64,000 nt of DNA from Bifidobacterium moukalabense DSM 27321 (GCF_000522505.1 NZ_AZMV01000004.1:124001-188000), one strand, 5' to 3'; counted from the stretch's first letter, positions 17,761 through 28,131 are shown. Made by a program: numbers and translations. The notes: generated by a model not told the origin, from the sequence alone.

Positions 17761-19422
17761 ATGGTTAGAAGACAACATGGCAATTCTCAAGAGCACGTTA
17801 CCAAGCATATTTTCGTCACTGGCGGCGTTGTTTCCTCTCTCGGCAAAGGCCTGACCGCCTCCTCCCTCGGCCGTCTGCTCCGTAGCCGTGGCATCAAGGT
17901 TTTGCAGCAGAAGCTCGATCCGTACATCAATGTGGATCCGGGTACGATGAATCCGTTCCAGCATGGTGAGGTCTACGTCACCGAGGATGGTGCCGAAACC
18001 GATCTTGACATCGGCCATTACGAGCGTTTCCTCGACGTATACCTGAGCCAGAAGGCCAATGTCACCACCGGTCAGATCTATCAGGAGGTGCTGCGCAAGG
18101 AACGCGCTGGTGAGTACCTCGGTCAGTGCGTGCAGGTCATTCCGCACATCACCAATGAGATCAAGTCCCGCATGCGCGCCCAGGCCTCCGATGACGTCGA
18201 CGTGATCATCACCGAAATCGGCGGTACCGTCGGCGATATCGAATCCCAACCATTCCTGGAGGCCGCGCGTGAGGTGCGTCGTGATCTGGGCGCCGAGAAC
18301 TGCATGTTCGTGCATGTCTCCCTGGTGCCGTACATCGCCGCCGCCCATGAGCTCAAGACCAAGCCGACCCAGCATTCCGTGATGATGCTGCGCCAGCTCG
18401 GCATCTCCCCGGATGCCCTCGTGCTGCGTTCCGACCGTCCGCTCAACCAGTCCATCAAGGACAAGATCTCCCTGATGTGCGACGTGGACTCCGAGGGCGT
18501 GGTCAACTGCGTGGATGCCCCGAGCATCTACGATGTGCCGAAGACCCTGTTCGACGAGGGCCTTGACGCCTATGTCGTGCGTGAACTCGGCCTGCCGTTC
18601 CATGACGTCGACTGGGACGAGTGGGAGGATCTGCTCGAACGCGTGCATCATCCGAAGCATGAAGTCAACGTGGCCATCGTCGGCAAGTACATCGACCTGC
18701 CGGATGCTTACCTGTCCGTCACCGAGGCCATCAAGGCAGGCGGCTTCGCCAATTGGGCCAAGGTGAACGTCAAATGGGTGGCCGCCGACAAGTGCGCCAC
18801 CGAAGAGGGGGCTGCGGCCGCGCTCGATCAGGTCGACGGCATCGTCATCCCAGGTGGATTCGGCATCCGTGGCATTGACGGTAAGATCGGCGCCCTGCGC
18901 TACGCCCGTGAGAACAAGCTGCCGGCCCTAGGCCTGTGCCTCGGTCTGCAGTCCATGGTCATCGAATACGCCCGCGACGTACTCGGCATCGAGGACGCGA
19001 ATTCCTCCGAATTCGAACCGGACTGCGACAACCCGGTCATCGCCACCATGGAGGAGCAGAAGGATATCGTCGCCGGCAATGGCGATATGGGCCACACCAT
19101 GCGTCTGGGCTCCTATCCGGCCGAACTTGAGGAGGGCTCCATCGTCGCCGAACTGTACGGCACCACGCACGTCACCGAGCGTCACCGTCATCGTTATGAG
19201 GTGAATGTGGCCTACAAGGACCGCCTGCGTGAGGCCGGTCTGCGCATCTCCGGCCAGAGTCCGGATGGTGAGCTCACCGAGTTCGTGGAGCTGCCACGTG
19301 AGGTGCACCCGTTCTTCGTGGCCACTCAGGCCCATCCGGAGTTCAAGTCCCGCCCGACCAAGCCGCATCCGCTGTTCGCCGGTCTGGTCAATGCCGCGCT
19401 TGAACACCAGCAGGCACGCTGA
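17761..19422 (+). CDS. pyrG: CTP synthase
   Basis: This 553-residue enzyme aminates UTP to CTP using glutamine. The amidoligase half (about 1-290) has [44 protein letters not shown] and [17 protein letters not shown]. The glutaminase half has the nucleophile Cys in [16 protein letters not shown] and the His/Glu pair in HPEFKSRP near the C-terminus. The ATG at 17761 follows CTGGAG. The gene is its own transcription unit, between two hairpin terminators. Confidence 0.97.
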   Translation: MVRRQHGNSQEHVTKHIFVTGGVVSSLGKGLTASSLGRLLRSRGIKVLQQKLDPYINVDPGTMNPFQHGEVYVTEDGAETDLDIGHYERFLDVYLSQKANVTTGQIYQEVLRKERAGEYLGQCVQVIPHITNEIKSRMRAQASDDVDVIITEIGGTVGDIESQPFLEAAREVRRDLGAENCMFVHVSLVPYIAAAHELKTKPTQHSVMMLRQLGISPDALVLRSDRPLNQSIKDKISLMCDVDSEGVVNCVDAPSIYDVPKTLFDEGLDAYVVRELGLPFHDVDWDEWEDLLERVHHPKHEVNVAIVGKYIDLPDAYLSVTEAIKAGGFANWAKVNVKWVAADKCATEEGAAAALDQVDGIVIPGGFGIRGIDGKIGALRYARENKLPALGLCLGLQSMVIEYARDVLGIEDANSSEFEPDCDNPVIATMEEQKDIVAGNGDMGHTMRLGSYPAELEEGSIVAELYGTTHVTERHRHRYEVNVAYKDRLREAGLRISGQSPDGELTEFVELPREVHPFFVATQAHPEFKSRPTKPHPLFAGLVNAALEHQQAR

Positions 19423-19436
19423 ATAAGCCGAATGTT

Positions 19437-19470
19437 CGGGGGAGTCGATTGATCGGCTCCCCCCGTTTTG
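19437..19470 (+). terminator. Terminator of pyrG
   Basis: CGGGGGAGTCGAT (19437-19449) pairs with ATCGGCTCCCCCCG (19452-19465) with one bulged base and one G-T pair, followed by TTTT. Confidence 0.75.
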
Positions 19471-19581
19471 TTATATACATCACGCCGGTGGGGAGCCGAA
19501 TTTCGAATGGGACACTAGTATTTCGCCATGCATTCTGTTAGGTTGTCATAGGTATTAATCAGTGAATGGAGGCAGCGTACG

Positions 19582-21078
19582 GTGGTAGAAAACCAAGCGC
19601 CCAACGCCGCGGCTGACGTGGAGATGAGTCAGTATGTGGCTGATCGTTCGCGTGTGAACGAAGACAAGATCAAACAGGATGACGAGATCATCCAGCAGTT
19701 CGGTGACTACACCTATGGCTGGCATGATACGGACTTCGCCGGCGAAGCGGCGAAGAAGGGCATCGACGAGAACGTGGTGCGTGCCATCTCGGCGGACAAG
19801 AACGAGCCGGAATGGATGCTGGAGAAACGGCTTGAAGGGTACCGTGACTTCATCAATCGTCCGATGCCGCAGTGGGGCGTCGATCTGAAGGATTTCGACG
19901 CGGATGATTTTAAGTACTATGTCAAGCCGATCGACAAGCAGGCCGCGACTTGGGATGATTTACCGGAGGAGATTCGCAGCACCTATGACAAGCTGGGTAT
20001 TCCGGAAGCCGAGAAGAGCCGTCTTGTTTCCGGCGTCGCCGCACAGTACGAATCCGAGGTCATCTACAACTCGATCCAGAAGGAGCTTGCCGATCAGGGC
20101 GTGATCTTCGTCGACACCGACACCGCCGTGCAGAAGTACCCGGAGATCGTCAGGAAATACTTCGGCAAGTGCATTCCGAGCAACGACAACAAGTTCTCGG
20201 CGCTGAACACCGCCGCATGGTCGGGGGGCTCTTTCGTATACGTGCCGAAGGGCGTGCACGTCGACATTCCGCTGCAGGCCTACTTCCGCATCAACACCCC
20301 GAACATGGGCCAGTTCGAACGTACGCTGATCATTGCGGACGAAGGCTCCTATGTGCATTACGTGGAAGGGTGCACCGCGCCGATCTATTCCACCGATTCG
20401 TTGCATTCCGGCGTGGTGGAGATCTTCGTGGAGCCACATGCCCGCGTGCGCTACACCACCGTGCAGAACTGGTCGAACAACGTGTACAACCTGGTGACCC
20501 AACGTGCCTACGTGCGTGAGGGAGGCACCATGGAATGGGTCGATGGCAACATCGGATCCAAGGCCACCATGAAATATCCGGCCTGCATCCTCGCCGAACC
20601 GTACGCCAAGGCCAGCACCATGTCGCTCGGTTTCGCCGGCAAGGGGCAGTATCAGGATACGGGCGCGAAGATGATCCACCTCGCTCCGCATACCAGCTCC
20701 ACAGTCGTCGCCAAGTCGATCTCCCGAGGCGGCGGCCGCTCCGCCTATCGCGGTCTGGTCAAAATCGTCGAAGGTGCGGAAGGCTCCTCGAACTCGACCG
20801 TATGCGACGCACTGCTGGTTGACGAGTTCAGCCGTTCCGACACCTATCCGCATGTGGATGTGCGTGAGGATGACGTGTCCATGGCGCACGAGGCTACCGT
20901 CTCCAAGGTCTCCGAAGACCAGCTGTTCTATCTGATGAGCCGTGGCCTTTCCGAAGACGAGGCCATGGGCATGATCGTGCGCGGCTTCGTGGAGCCGATC
21001 AGCCGTGAGCTGCCGATGGAATACGCGCTCGAACTGAACCGACTGGTGGAACTGCAGATGGAAGGATCGGTGGGCTGA
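19582..21078 (+). CDS. sufB: Fe-S cluster assembly scaffold protein SufB
   Basis: This is a 498-residue subunit of the SufBCD scaffold on which Fe-S clusters are built. Typical blocks are the N-terminal [49 protein letters not shown] with its conserved Cys, and [22 protein letters not shown], with the beta-helix following. The start is GTG at 19582, supported by GGAGG at 19568-19572. It is first in a sufB-sufD-sufC-sufS-sufU operon with tight spacing. No sufR regulator gene lies upstream. With no isc genes visible, this is likely the organism's main Fe-S pathway. Confidence 0.96.
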   Translation: MVENQAPNAAADVEMSQYVADRSRVNEDKIKQDDEIIQQFGDYTYGWHDTDFAGEAAKKGIDENVVRAISADKNEPEWMLEKRLEGYRDFINRPMPQWGVDLKDFDADDFKYYVKPIDKQAATWDDLPEEIRSTYDKLGIPEAEKSRLVSGVAAQYESEVIYNSIQKELADQGVIFVDTDTAVQKYPEIVRKYFGKCIPSNDNKFSALNTAAWSGGSFVYVPKGVHVDIPLQAYFRINTPNMGQFERTLIIADEGSYVHYVEGCTAPIYSTDSLHSGVVEIFVEPHARVRYTTVQNWSNNVYNLVTQRAYVREGGTMEWVDGNIGSKATMKYPACILAEPYAKASTMSLGFAGKGQYQDTGAKMIHLAPHTSSTVVAKSISRGGGRSAYRGLVKIVEGAEGSSNSTVCDALLVDEFSRSDTYPHVDVREDDVSMAHEATVSKVSEDQLFYLMSRGLSEDEAMGMIVRGFVEPISRELPMEYALELNRLVELQMEGSVG

Positions 21079-21083
21079 TCACC

Positions 21084-22307
21084 ATGGCACAGACTCAGGA
21101 AATCAACATTCCCGTTGCGGATCCGAATGATTCGTATGCGAATCCGGCGGCCATGCCGTCTTCGGCCGATCGCGCGCCGCGCTCCTTTGAAGTGAGCGCC
21201 TTCGCCAGGCCGGACCGCACTCAGGAGGATTGGCGCTATACGCCGGTCGAACGTGTCGAGGAATTCTTCGACGTATTCCGACCATCCAATGAAACCGATA
21301 TCTCCGTCAGCATGATCGACGGGTCGCCGTTGGCCGACGGCGTAACCGTTGACCGGGTCGCATTGGGCGATGCCGGCACGGGCATCGTCTCCAAACCGAA
21401 TGACCGTGTCTCCGCAGTGGAATGGAATTCCGGCGAACGGGCGACAGTGCTGAAGCTTGAAGGTGAGATCGGGCAACCGGTGCTGGTCAAGGTCCACGGC
21501 AACGGCTTTGCCATGGATGCCTTCCATCTGGTGGTCATCGCCGCGGACCATACGCATGCCGATGTGGTCGTGGAGCATGACGGCGACGCCCGTATCGCCG
21601 AAGGCGTGGAAATCTCCACCGGTAAGGATTCGCATATCTCCACCACGTTCATCCAGGAGTGGAACAAGGGGTCCAAGCAGATCGGCAATCAACGCATCCA
21701 CATGGGGGAGGGCGCTTCGCTGCGTCATTCCGTGGTGACGCTCGGCGGCGACGTGGTTCGTATCCGCATGGATCAGGACTTCGGTGGCGAGCAGGGTGAT
21801 CTCAACATGCTCGGCATCTACTTCGTGGATCCGGGCGAGCACATCGAACACCGTACCATGATCGTGCATAATCATCCCGAGTGCAGAAGCCGTGTGGTCT
21901 ACAAAGGTGCGCTCGATGGCAAGGATGCGCACTCCACGTGGGTGGGCAATGCCCTGATCGCACCGACCGCGCCGGGTACCGACTCCTACGAGCTCAACCG
22001 CAATCTGGTGCTTACCCCTGGCGCGATCGCCGATTCGGAACCGAATCTCGAAATCGAGAACGGCAACATCATCGGCGCAGGGCACGCATCGTCCGTTGGA
22101 CGCTTTGACGATGAGGAGCTGTTCTATCTGCAGTCCCGCGGCATTCCGGAGGTCGAGGCGCGCAAACTCGTGGTTCGCGGCTTCTTCGGGGAGCTCGTTG
22201 AGGAGATCGGCATCCCCTCCATCTCCGAACATCTGATGAACGTCATCGACAAGCGTCTGACGCGCGGCGAAAGCGACGCGGTGGCGCAGGTATTGGAAGA
22301 GAAGTAA
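21084..22307 (+). CDS. sufD: Fe-S cluster assembly protein SufD
   Basis: This is a 407-residue paralogue of SufB that completes the SufBC2D complex. It has RPDRTQEDWRYTPVERVEEFFD near the N-terminus (residues ~37-58). The SufB/D core follows, with the conserved histidine region HNHPECRSRVVYKGALDGKDAHSTWVGNALI, and it ends with the ESRGIPEVEARKLVVRGFF-like block (SRGIPEVEARKLVVRGFF) shared with SufB. It begins five bases after sufB ends, which indicates a shared transcript. Confidence 0.94.
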   Translation: MAQTQEINIPVADPNDSYANPAAMPSSADRAPRSFEVSAFARPDRTQEDWRYTPVERVEEFFDVFRPSNETDISVSMIDGSPLADGVTVDRVALGDAGTGIVSKPNDRVSAVEWNSGERATVLKLEGEIGQPVLVKVHGNGFAMDAFHLVVIAADHTHADVVVEHDGDARIAEGVEISTGKDSHISTTFIQEWNKGSKQIGNQRIHMGEGASLRHSVVTLGGDVVRIRMDQDFGGEQGDLNMLGIYFVDPGEHIEHRTMIVHNHPECRSRVVYKGALDGKDAHSTWVGNALIAPTAPGTDSYELNRNLVLTPGAIADSEPNLEIENGNIIGAGHASSVGRFDDEELFYLQSRGIPEVEARKLVVRGFFGELVEEIGIPSISEHLMNVIDKRLTRGESDAVAQVLEEK

Positions 22308-22327
22308 GGGAATCGTAGGAGCATAAC

Positions 22328-23107
22328 ATGTCAACTCTTGAAATTAAGGATCTTTACGCACACGTCGAAACCAAGGACGGCATCAAGCCGATCCTCAAGG
22401 GCGTGAATCTGACCGTCAACTCCGGTGAGACCCATGCCATCATGGGCCCCAACGGTTCCGGTAAATCCACACTGGCCTACACGCTGGCGGGCCATCCGAA
22501 GTATATCGTCGACTCCGGCCAGGTGCTGCTCGATGGCGAGGACATTCTGAAGATGACCCCTGATGAGCGCGCCAAGGCGGGTATCTTCCTTGCCATGCAG
22601 TACCCGGTCGAGGTACCGGGCGTGTCGATGACCAACTTCCTGCGCACCGCCAAGACCGAGGTCGATGGCAAGGCCCCGGCCATCCGCACATGGACCAAGG
22701 AACTGACCGAGGCCATGAAGCGCCTCAGAATGGATCCGAAGTTCGCCACCCGCTCCGTGAACGAAGGCTTCTCCGGCGGCGAGAAGAAGCGTGCCGAAGT
22801 GCTGCAGCTCGAACTGCTCAAGCCGAAGTTCGCCATCCTTGACGAAACCGACTCCGGTCTTGACGTCGACGCGTTGCGCATCGTGTCCGAAGGGGTGAAC
22901 CGTGCCAAAGAGGCCAATCAGTTCGGCATTCTCATGGTCACGCACTACACCCGGATCCTCAAGTACATCAAGCCCGACATCGTGCATGTGTTCGCAGCCG
23001 GGCACTTCGTCAAGACGGGTGGCCCGGAGCTTGCCGACGAACTTGAAGAGAACGGCTATGACGTATATCTGCCGGAGGATGCCGATCCCGAAAGCGCGCT
23101 GGCATGA
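22328..23107 (+). CDS. sufC: Fe-S cluster assembly ATPase SufC
   Basis: This 259-residue ABC-type ATPase drives conformational change in SufBD. Walker A is GPNGSGKST, the signature is FSGGEKKR, and Walker B with the D-loop is FAILDETDSGLDVDAL. The switch histidine is in MVTHYTRIL. It is cytosolic with no membrane partner, as expected for SufC. The start follows GTAGGAGCATAAC. Its stop overlaps the start of sufS by four bases (ATGA). Confidence 0.96.
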   Translation: MSTLEIKDLYAHVETKDGIKPILKGVNLTVNSGETHAIMGPNGSGKSTLAYTLAGHPKYIVDSGQVLLDGEDILKMTPDERAKAGIFLAMQYPVEVPGVSMTNFLRTAKTEVDGKAPAIRTWTKELTEAMKRLRMDPKFATRSVNEGFSGGEKKRAEVLQLELLKPKFAILDETDSGLDVDALRIVSEGVNRAKEANQFGILMVTHYTRILKYIKPDIVHVFAAGHFVKTGGPELADELEENGYDVYLPEDADPESALA

Positions 23108-24378
23108 CGGATTTCGCAACGATTCGCAAGGAGTTCCCGATTCTGGATCAGCGGATCCACGGGCATCCGCTGGTGTATCTGGATTCCGCGGCGACCGCGC
23201 AGAAACCGCAATGCGTGATTGATGCGGAAGCGGAATTCTATAGGACGATCAACGCCGGCGTGCACCGCGGCGCCCATGAGCTTGCCGCGCGCAGCACCAT
23301 GGCGTTCGAGGAGGCCCGTGCCAAGATGGCCCGGCTGGTCGGCGCCAACGCGACGGAAGGCGGGGAGGAGATCGTCGTCACCTCCGGCGCGACCGCCGGT
23401 CTGAATCTGCTGGCCACGGCCTTCGGCAATGCCTCGCTCGGGCGCGGAGGGGCGGCGGCCAAACGCTTCGCCCTGAAGCCGGGCGATGAGATCGTGGTAT
23501 CCAAGGCCGAACATCATTCGGTGCTGCTGCCGTTCCAAGAGCTGGCGGCCCGTACCGGAGCCATCCTGAAATGGTTCGATCTGGACGATGAGGGGCGTAT
23601 CCGTTCCGATAGCGCCGACGAGGTGATTACCGAACGTACGAGAATCGTCGCCGTCACGCATGTGGGCAACACCACCGGCGCCATCACCGATATCGCACCC
23701 ATCATCAGGCGTGCGCATGAAGTGGGTGCGGTGTTCGTGCTTGACGCATGCCAGTCCGTGCCGCATCTGAAGGTCGATTTCCATGCGCTGGATGTCGATT
23801 TTGCCGCATGGAGCGCGCACAAGATGTACGGTCCGACCGGCGTCGGTTTTCTATATGGCAGGCGTGACCTGCTCGAGGCCCTGCCGCCGGCGAATTTCGG
23901 CGGGTCCATGGTGGAACTTGCATGGATGGATCAGGAGGCGCAATACATGGAGCCTCCGGCGCGTTTTGAAGCCGGCACCCAGCCGGTCGCCCAGGTCGTG
24001 GCGGCCGGGGTGGCTGCGGATTGGCTGATGAACATCGGCATGGAGCGCCTCGAAGCGCATGAGAAGACCCTTACCGACGAACTGCTCAAGCTCGGTGACA
24101 TCGAAGGCGTACGCATTCTTGGACCTCGCGACAACGAGCATCGCATCGGGACGGTCGCGTTCGAAGTGGACGGCGTGCACCCCCATGACGTCGGCCAGTT
24201 CATCGATGCGCAAGGCATCGCCATCCGTGTCGGCCACCACTGCGCACAGCCGGTGCATCGGCATTTCGGCGTGTATGCCTCCAACCGTGCCTCCAGCGGC
24301 GTCTATAATGCCGTCGAGGATGCGCAGGCGCTCGTCGAGGCGGTGAAGCAGGTTCGTCCGTTCTTTGGAGTTAAGTGA
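23104..24378 (+). CDS. sufS: Cysteine desulfurase SufS
   Basis: This 424-residue PLP enzyme takes sulfur from cysteine to supply the scaffold. The PLP lysine is in WSAHKMYGPTGVGFLYG (K240), and the sulfur-carrying cysteine is in RVGHHCAQPVHRHF (C380). The N-terminus has PLVYLDSAATAQKPQCVIDA and the histidine block KAEHHSVLLPFQ. It is coupled to sufC by an ATGA overlap, and its dedicated sulfur acceptor SufU follows six bases later. Confidence 0.96.
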   Translation: MTDFATIRKEFPILDQRIHGHPLVYLDSAATAQKPQCVIDAEAEFYRTINAGVHRGAHELAARSTMAFEEARAKMARLVGANATEGGEEIVVTSGATAGLNLLATAFGNASLGRGGAAAKRFALKPGDEIVVSKAEHHSVLLPFQELAARTGAILKWFDLDDEGRIRSDSADEVITERTRIVAVTHVGNTTGAITDIAPIIRRAHEVGAVFVLDACQSVPHLKVDFHALDVDFAAWSAHKMYGPTGVGFLYGRRDLLEALPPANFGGSMVELAWMDQEAQYMEPPARFEAGTQPVAQVVAAGVAADWLMNIGMERLEAHEKTLTDELLKLGDIEGVRILGPRDNEHRIGTVAFEVDGVHPHDVGQFIDAQGIAIRVGHHCAQPVHRHFGVYASNRASSGVYNAVEDAQALVEAVKQVRPFFGVK

Positions 24379-24384
24379 ATCAGT

Positions 24385-24936
24385 ATGAATGATGTTGCAA
24401 TGTCCGGCGGCGATCTCGAGCAGATGTACCAGGAGGTCATTCTCGAAGCGGCACGGGATCCGCACGGTAAGGAGCATTTTGCGCCTGATCTGGCATCGGA
24501 AGGCGCCTCGCAGGCAGGGGAGTCCACCATACAGGCGAGCCACGAATACTGCACGCCGGGTGAATCCCACCAGTTCAATCCGACCTGCGGCGATGAGGCG
24601 ACCGTGCATGTCGAGGTCTCCGACAGCGAGCCGCATACCATCGAGCGTCTGGTATGGGACGGCCACGGCTGCTCCATTTCACAGGCCAGCCTGTCGGTGA
24701 TGGTCGACCTTGTCGAAGGCAAGAGCGTGGATGAGGCCATGCATCTGGCCGAAACGTTCCACAGGCTTATGGAATCCCGAGGCAAGGGCCTGGATGATGA
24801 GGCGGCTGAGGAGTCCCTGGAGGACGGCATCGTGTTCCAAGGCGTGTCCCGATACCCGATGCGCATCAAATGCGCGTTGCTCGGGTGGGAGGGCATGAAG
24901 GATTCCGTGGCCAAAGCCCTGGCGGCCAAAAGCTGA
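24385..24936 (+). CDS. sufU: SufU-type zinc sulfur-transfer protein
   Basis: This 183-residue protein accepts sulfur from SufS. The three conserved cysteines are in FNPTCGDEATVHV, GHGCSISQASLSVM and RIKCALLGWEGMKD. With the aspartate of the first motif they bind zinc in SufU proteins of Gram-positive bacteria. A middle stretch (residues ~106-133, HLAETFHRLMESRGKGLDDE) is the insertion that separates SufU from IscU. The N-terminus is longer than in Bacillus SufU (about 20 extra residues in the segment GKEHFAPDLASEGASQAGES). It is last of the tightly spaced suf genes. Confidence 0.93.
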   Translation: MNDVAMSGGDLEQMYQEVILEAARDPHGKEHFAPDLASEGASQAGESTIQASHEYCTPGESHQFNPTCGDEATVHVEVSDSEPHTIERLVWDGHGCSISQASLSVMVDLVEGKSVDEAMHLAETFHRLMESRGKGLDDEAAEESLEDGIVFQGVSRYPMRIKCALLGWEGMKDSVAKALAAKS

Positions 24937-25057
24937 CATGTCGATGCAGCGGCGTTTTGTCAGCCACGTTTGGCGATGGACGAAACACCGATGACAAACC
25001 GCCCCCGAAGCGATAATCTACTCAACAGCATTACCTGTAAGCGTAAATGGAGCGACA

Positions 25058-25648
25058 ATGAGCGAAAATCTGGTGCCCGAACCGCAGGCCTCCGTATTCG
25101 ATTCCGTGGCCAAGGCTTTGGATAACGACGAAGACGCCGCGCGTCGCGTCATGCTTAACCCCAATTTGGCCAAAGGATTCAAGGACGGTAAACCGGTGGA
25201 AATAGAACATAAGGAAGCCACGTCGCAGGATGCCTGTGGATGCGGTGGCCATGCCGGGGCCTGTGGCTGCGAGGACGGGCAGGATGATGGCATCGCGTTG
25301 AAGGCGGTCGACGACATCGGCCGCGCGACCGCTGCCGACGTGAAGGAAGCCCTGCATCAGGTCATCGATCCGGAGCTCGGCATCGACGTGATCGATCTGG
25401 GCCTGGTCTATGGCATTGAAATCGATGAACTTGGCCGCGCCATCATCACCATGACACTGACCACGCCGGCATGCCCATTGACCGATCTGATCGAAGACGA
25501 ATGCGCCAGCACCTTGGCGGGTCTGGTCGAGGAATTCCGCATCGATTGGACCTGGCAACCTCGCTGGACCATGGAGAAAATCACGCCGGAAGGTCGTGAA
25601 CAGCTGGCCGCCATCGGTTTCAGCTTCGATAATCTGCCGAAATACTGA
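25058..25648 (+). CDS. sufT: SufT-like metal-sulfur cluster assembly factor (MIP18/DUF59) with Cys-rich N-terminus
   Basis: This is a 196-residue protein. The C-terminal half is a MIP18/DUF59 domain (VKEALHQVIDPELGIDVIDLGLVYGIEI) with the conserved cysteine in TLTTPACPLTDLIEDE. These domains help load Fe-S clusters into client proteins. The N-terminal half is unusual: after a ~50-residue acidic segment there is a compact cluster, CGCGGHAGACGC (residues ~67-78), with four Cys and a His that could bind metal or a cluster. It lies 121 bases after sufU in the same direction. It may be read with the suf operon or from its own promoter. Confidence 0.88.
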   Translation: MSENLVPEPQASVFDSVAKALDNDEDAARRVMLNPNLAKGFKDGKPVEIEHKEATSQDACGCGGHAGACGCEDGQDDGIALKAVDDIGRATAADVKEALHQVIDPELGIDVIDLGLVYGIEIDELGRAIITMTLTTPACPLTDLIEDECASTLAGLVEEFRIDWTWQPRWTMEKITPEGREQLAAIGFSFDNLPKY

Positions 25649-25670
25649 TTTTCCGTCGGCTATATGATAT

Positions 25671-25710
25671 GACAAGGCGTGTTCCCGATAGTCCGGGAAC
25701 ACGCCTTGTC
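25671..25710. terminator. Bidirectional terminator between the suf region and glgC
   Basis: GACAAGGCGTGTTCCC (25671-25686) and GGGAACACGCCTTGTC (25695-25710) form a perfect 16-bp stem with an 8-base loop, between converging genes. Confidence 0.85.
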
Positions 25711-25724
25711 ATTGTGCGTTCATG

Positions 25725-26969
25725 TCAGTCGTCGACGACGGTGCCCTTCGGGACCACGGTGATGCCATCAGGCGTGACCGTGAAGCCACGGGCCAGATCA
25801 TGCTCGGTATCGATGCCCACCGTCGAATTCTCGGTCAGTACGACGTTCTTATCAAGTATGGCCTTGTATACGCGCGCACGGCGGTTGATGGTCACGTTGT
25901 CGAACAGAATCGAATCGACGACCTGCGACCACGAATGGATGCGCACGTTCGGCGACAGCACGGAATGGTGCACTTCGCCGCCGGAGACGATGACGCCAGG
26001 GGAGACAATCGAGTCGGTGGCGTGGCCGAGACGGTCGCGGCCGGCATGCACGAACTTCGCCGGCGGCAGATTGCCGGACAGCGTATAGATCGGCCATTCG
26101 GTGTTGTACAGGTTGAATTCCGGCACATAGGAGATCAGATCCATATGCGCATCGTAGAACTGCCTCAACGTGCCCACGTCGCGCCAGTAGGCGTGGTCGG
26201 TCGGCGTGGCTCCCGGAATCTCGTTGGAATTGAAGTCATAGACACCGGCCTCGTTACGGGATGCGAAGTACGGGGCGATGTCGCCGCCCATGTCGTGCTT
26301 GGTGTCTTCGGCCTTCTCGTCAAGCGACAGCGCTTCGAACAGGGCATCGGTGTTGGCCACGTAGTTGCCCATGGAGGCGAGGATGGAGTTCGGGTCGTCC
26401 GGCAGGCCGGTGGTGGTCTGCGGCTTCTCCTGGAAGCTCTTGATCATGTTCGGGTGTTCCGGATCGACCTCGATCACGCCGAACTGGTTGGACTGGCTGA
26501 TCGGCTGGCGGATGCCGGCCACGGTGAATTCCGCGCCGGAATCGATGTGTTGCTGCACCATCTGCTGGAAGTCCATGCGATACACGTGATCGGCGCCGAC
26601 GATGACCACAATGTCCGGCTGTACATCCTCGATGATGTTGATGGTCTGATAGATGGCGTCGGCCGAGCCCAGGTACCAGTGCTTGCCGAGACGCTGCTGA
26701 GCCGGAACGGGGGAGACATAATTGCCCAGCAGCGGCGAGAAACGCCACACCGTCGAAATGTGACGGTCAAGCGAATGCGACTTGTACTGGGTGAGCACGA
26801 CGGTCTGCATGTAGCCGGAATTGACCAGATTGCTCAATGGGAAATCAATCAGACGGAACACACCGCCAAACGGAACGGCCGGCTTGGCCCTGTCCCGGGT
26901 CAGGGGCATCAGGCGCGTGCCTTCGCCGCCTGCAAGTACGATGGAAAGAATTTTCGGATTCTTCGCCAT
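25725..26969 (-). CDS. glgC: Glucose-1-phosphate adenylyltransferase
   Basis: This 414-residue enzyme makes ADP-glucose, the committed step of glycogen synthesis. The nucleotide-binding start is [35 protein letters not shown], then [14 protein letters not shown], then [16 protein letters not shown] follow, and a left-handed beta-helix C-terminus ([22 protein letters not shown]) closes the chain. The start has a strong AGAGAGGAG ribosome-binding site. No other glycogen gene is adjacent. The 150 bases upstream are relatively AT-rich and probably carry its promoter. Confidence 0.95.
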   Translation of the reverse strand: MAKNPKILSIVLAGGEGTRLMPLTRDRAKPAVPFGGVFRLIDFPLSNLVNSGYMQTVVLTQYKSHSLDRHISTVWRFSPLLGNYVSPVPAQQRLGKHWYLGSADAIYQTINIIEDVQPDIVVIVGADHVYRMDFQQMVQQHIDSGAEFTVAGIRQPISQSNQFGVIEVDPEHPNMIKSFQEKPQTTTGLPDDPNSILASMGNYVANTDALFEALSLDEKAEDTKHDMGGDIAPYFASRNEAGVYDFNSNEIPGATPTDHAYWRDVGTLRQFYDAHMDLISYVPEFNLYNTEWPIYTLSGNLPPAKFVHAGRDRLGHATDSIVSPGVIVSGGEVHHSVLSPNVRIHSWSQVVDSILFDNVTINRRARVYKAILDKNVVLTENSTVGIDTEHDLARGFTVTPDGITVVPKGTVVDD

Positions 26970-27117
26970 GAGAACTCCTCTCTTAGAGCGTCATATCGAC
27001 ACCGCACATCTTCGGTCGGAATGCTTCTTCGCAAACCGCTTACGCACACAATAATTGCATATTTTCTGCAACTTGCAAGGCTTTTGCCCCGCGAGTCTCG
27101 AACTTTTTCAAGACTTT

Positions 27118-27984
27118 TCAGTGAATCGCGGTCGAATAGAAAGCCACGGCACTCGAAGCGGCCACGTTGAGACTGTCCACTCCGTGGCTCATGGGGATCT
27201 TCACGGTGAGATCCGCGCGGGATATCGTATGATGCGATAGGCTATCCCCTTCGGTGCCGAAGATCAGCGCCAGTCTGTCGATGTGATCGGGCTCGGACGG
27301 TCCGTTGTTGAGTCTGCGCACCAGTTCGTCCAGGGGAATGGAGTCATCCTCCAATGCCATGGCCACGGTGGTGAAACCGAGATCATGCAGCTCCTCCATG
27401 CCGGTGAACGGCCAGTAATGCTTGTTGTCGCCACCGATGCGGGTCCATGGAATCTGGAACACCGTGCCCATCGACACGCGTGCGGCCCGCCGATACAGCG
27501 GATCGCCGCAGGAGGGGGTGACCAGCACGGCGTCGACGTCAAGGGCCGCAGCCGAACGCATCAGCGCACCGACGTTCGTGTGGTCGACGATGTTCTCCAT
27601 CACCGCGATGCGTCGTGCCCCACGGCACACCTCCTCGACGCTTGGCAGGATCCAACGCTTCATGGCGGCCAGCGCGCCGCGGTGCAGACGATACCCGGTC
27701 AGCCGCCTGAGCTGTTCCGGAGACGCCACGTACACGGGGATGCCTTCGCCCCAACGCTCATCGATGAAGGCGAAGGTCTCCGACATGCCTTCGATCCACG
27801 GTTCCTCGACCAGCAGGGATATCGGCTCGCGATTGGCCGCCAGGGCACGGTCGATCACCTTGGGCGATTCGGCGATGAACAGTCCCTTGCTCGGTTCCAG
27901 TTTGTTGCGCAGCTGGATTTCGGTGAGATTGGTGTAGGCGGCGACGCGGTCGTCGTCGATGGAATCAAGATGGATGAACTGCAT
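27118..27984 (-). CDS. TrmH/SpoU-family RNA 2'-O-methyltransferase
   Basis: This is a ~288-residue SPOUT-fold methyltransferase. An N-terminal substrate-binding domain (RNKLEPSKGLFIAESPKVIDRAL) is followed by the knot domain, with motif 1 NVGALMRSAAALDVDAVLV, motif 2 LIFGTEGDSL and motif 3 IPMSHGVDSLNVAASSAVAFYST. Such enzymes methylate ribose in tRNA or rRNA; the target nucleotide cannot be inferred. The ATG at 27984 is preferred. An in-frame TTG at 28011 would sit inside the terminator hairpin that ends the tRNA gene upstream. The ribosome-binding site is weak. Confidence 0.85.
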   Translation of the reverse strand: MQFIHLDSIDDDRVAAYTNLTEIQLRNKLEPSKGLFIAESPKVIDRALAANREPISLLVEEPWIEGMSETFAFIDERWGEGIPVYVASPEQLRRLTGYRLHRGALAAMKRWILPSVEEVCRGARRIAVMENIVDHTNVGALMRSAAALDVDAVLVTPSCGDPLYRRAARVSMGTVFQIPWTRIGGDNKHYWPFTGMEELHDLGFTTVAMALEDDSIPLDELVRRLNNGPSEPDHIDRLALIFGTEGDSLSHHTISRADLTVKIPMSHGVDSLNVAASSAVAFYSTAIH

Positions 27985-28012
27985 TTCTTCGCCGGCTTTC
28001 GCTAGAGACAAG

Positions 28013-28037
28013 AAAACCCCTTGTTTCCAAGGGGTTT
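28013..28037 (-). terminator. Terminator of the tRNA-Leu gene
   Basis: On the minus strand AAACCCCTTG and CAAGGGGTTT form a 10-bp stem with loop GAAA, followed by TTCTTG. It lies 6 bases beyond the tRNA 3' end and immediately before the methyltransferase gene. Confidence 0.8.
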
Positions 28038-28043
28038 ATCCGG

Positions 28044-28131
28044 TGTCCGGAGCGGGACTTGAACCCGCACGCCTGTATAAAATAGGCACTAGCACCTCAA
28101 GCTAGCGCGTCTACCATTCCGCCACCCGGAC
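28044..28131 (-). tRNA. tRNA-Leu (anticodon GAG)
   Basis: The minus strand folds as a class-II tRNA. The acceptor stem GTCCGGG pairs with TCCGGAC (one G-T pair), the anticodon stem is CTAGC/GCTAG with loop TTGAGGT (anticodon GAG), a long variable arm TGCCTATTTTATACAGGCG follows, and the T-arm is GCGGGTTCAAGTCCCGC. The discriminator base is A, as in leucine tRNAs. The 3' CCA is not encoded (CCG follows), so it must be added after transcription. Confidence 0.95.

Noticed and set aside
27985-28011. TTG start at 28011 for the RNA methyltransferase
   Set aside because: It would place translation start at the edge of the tRNA terminator hairpin; the internal ATG gives a natural N-terminus.
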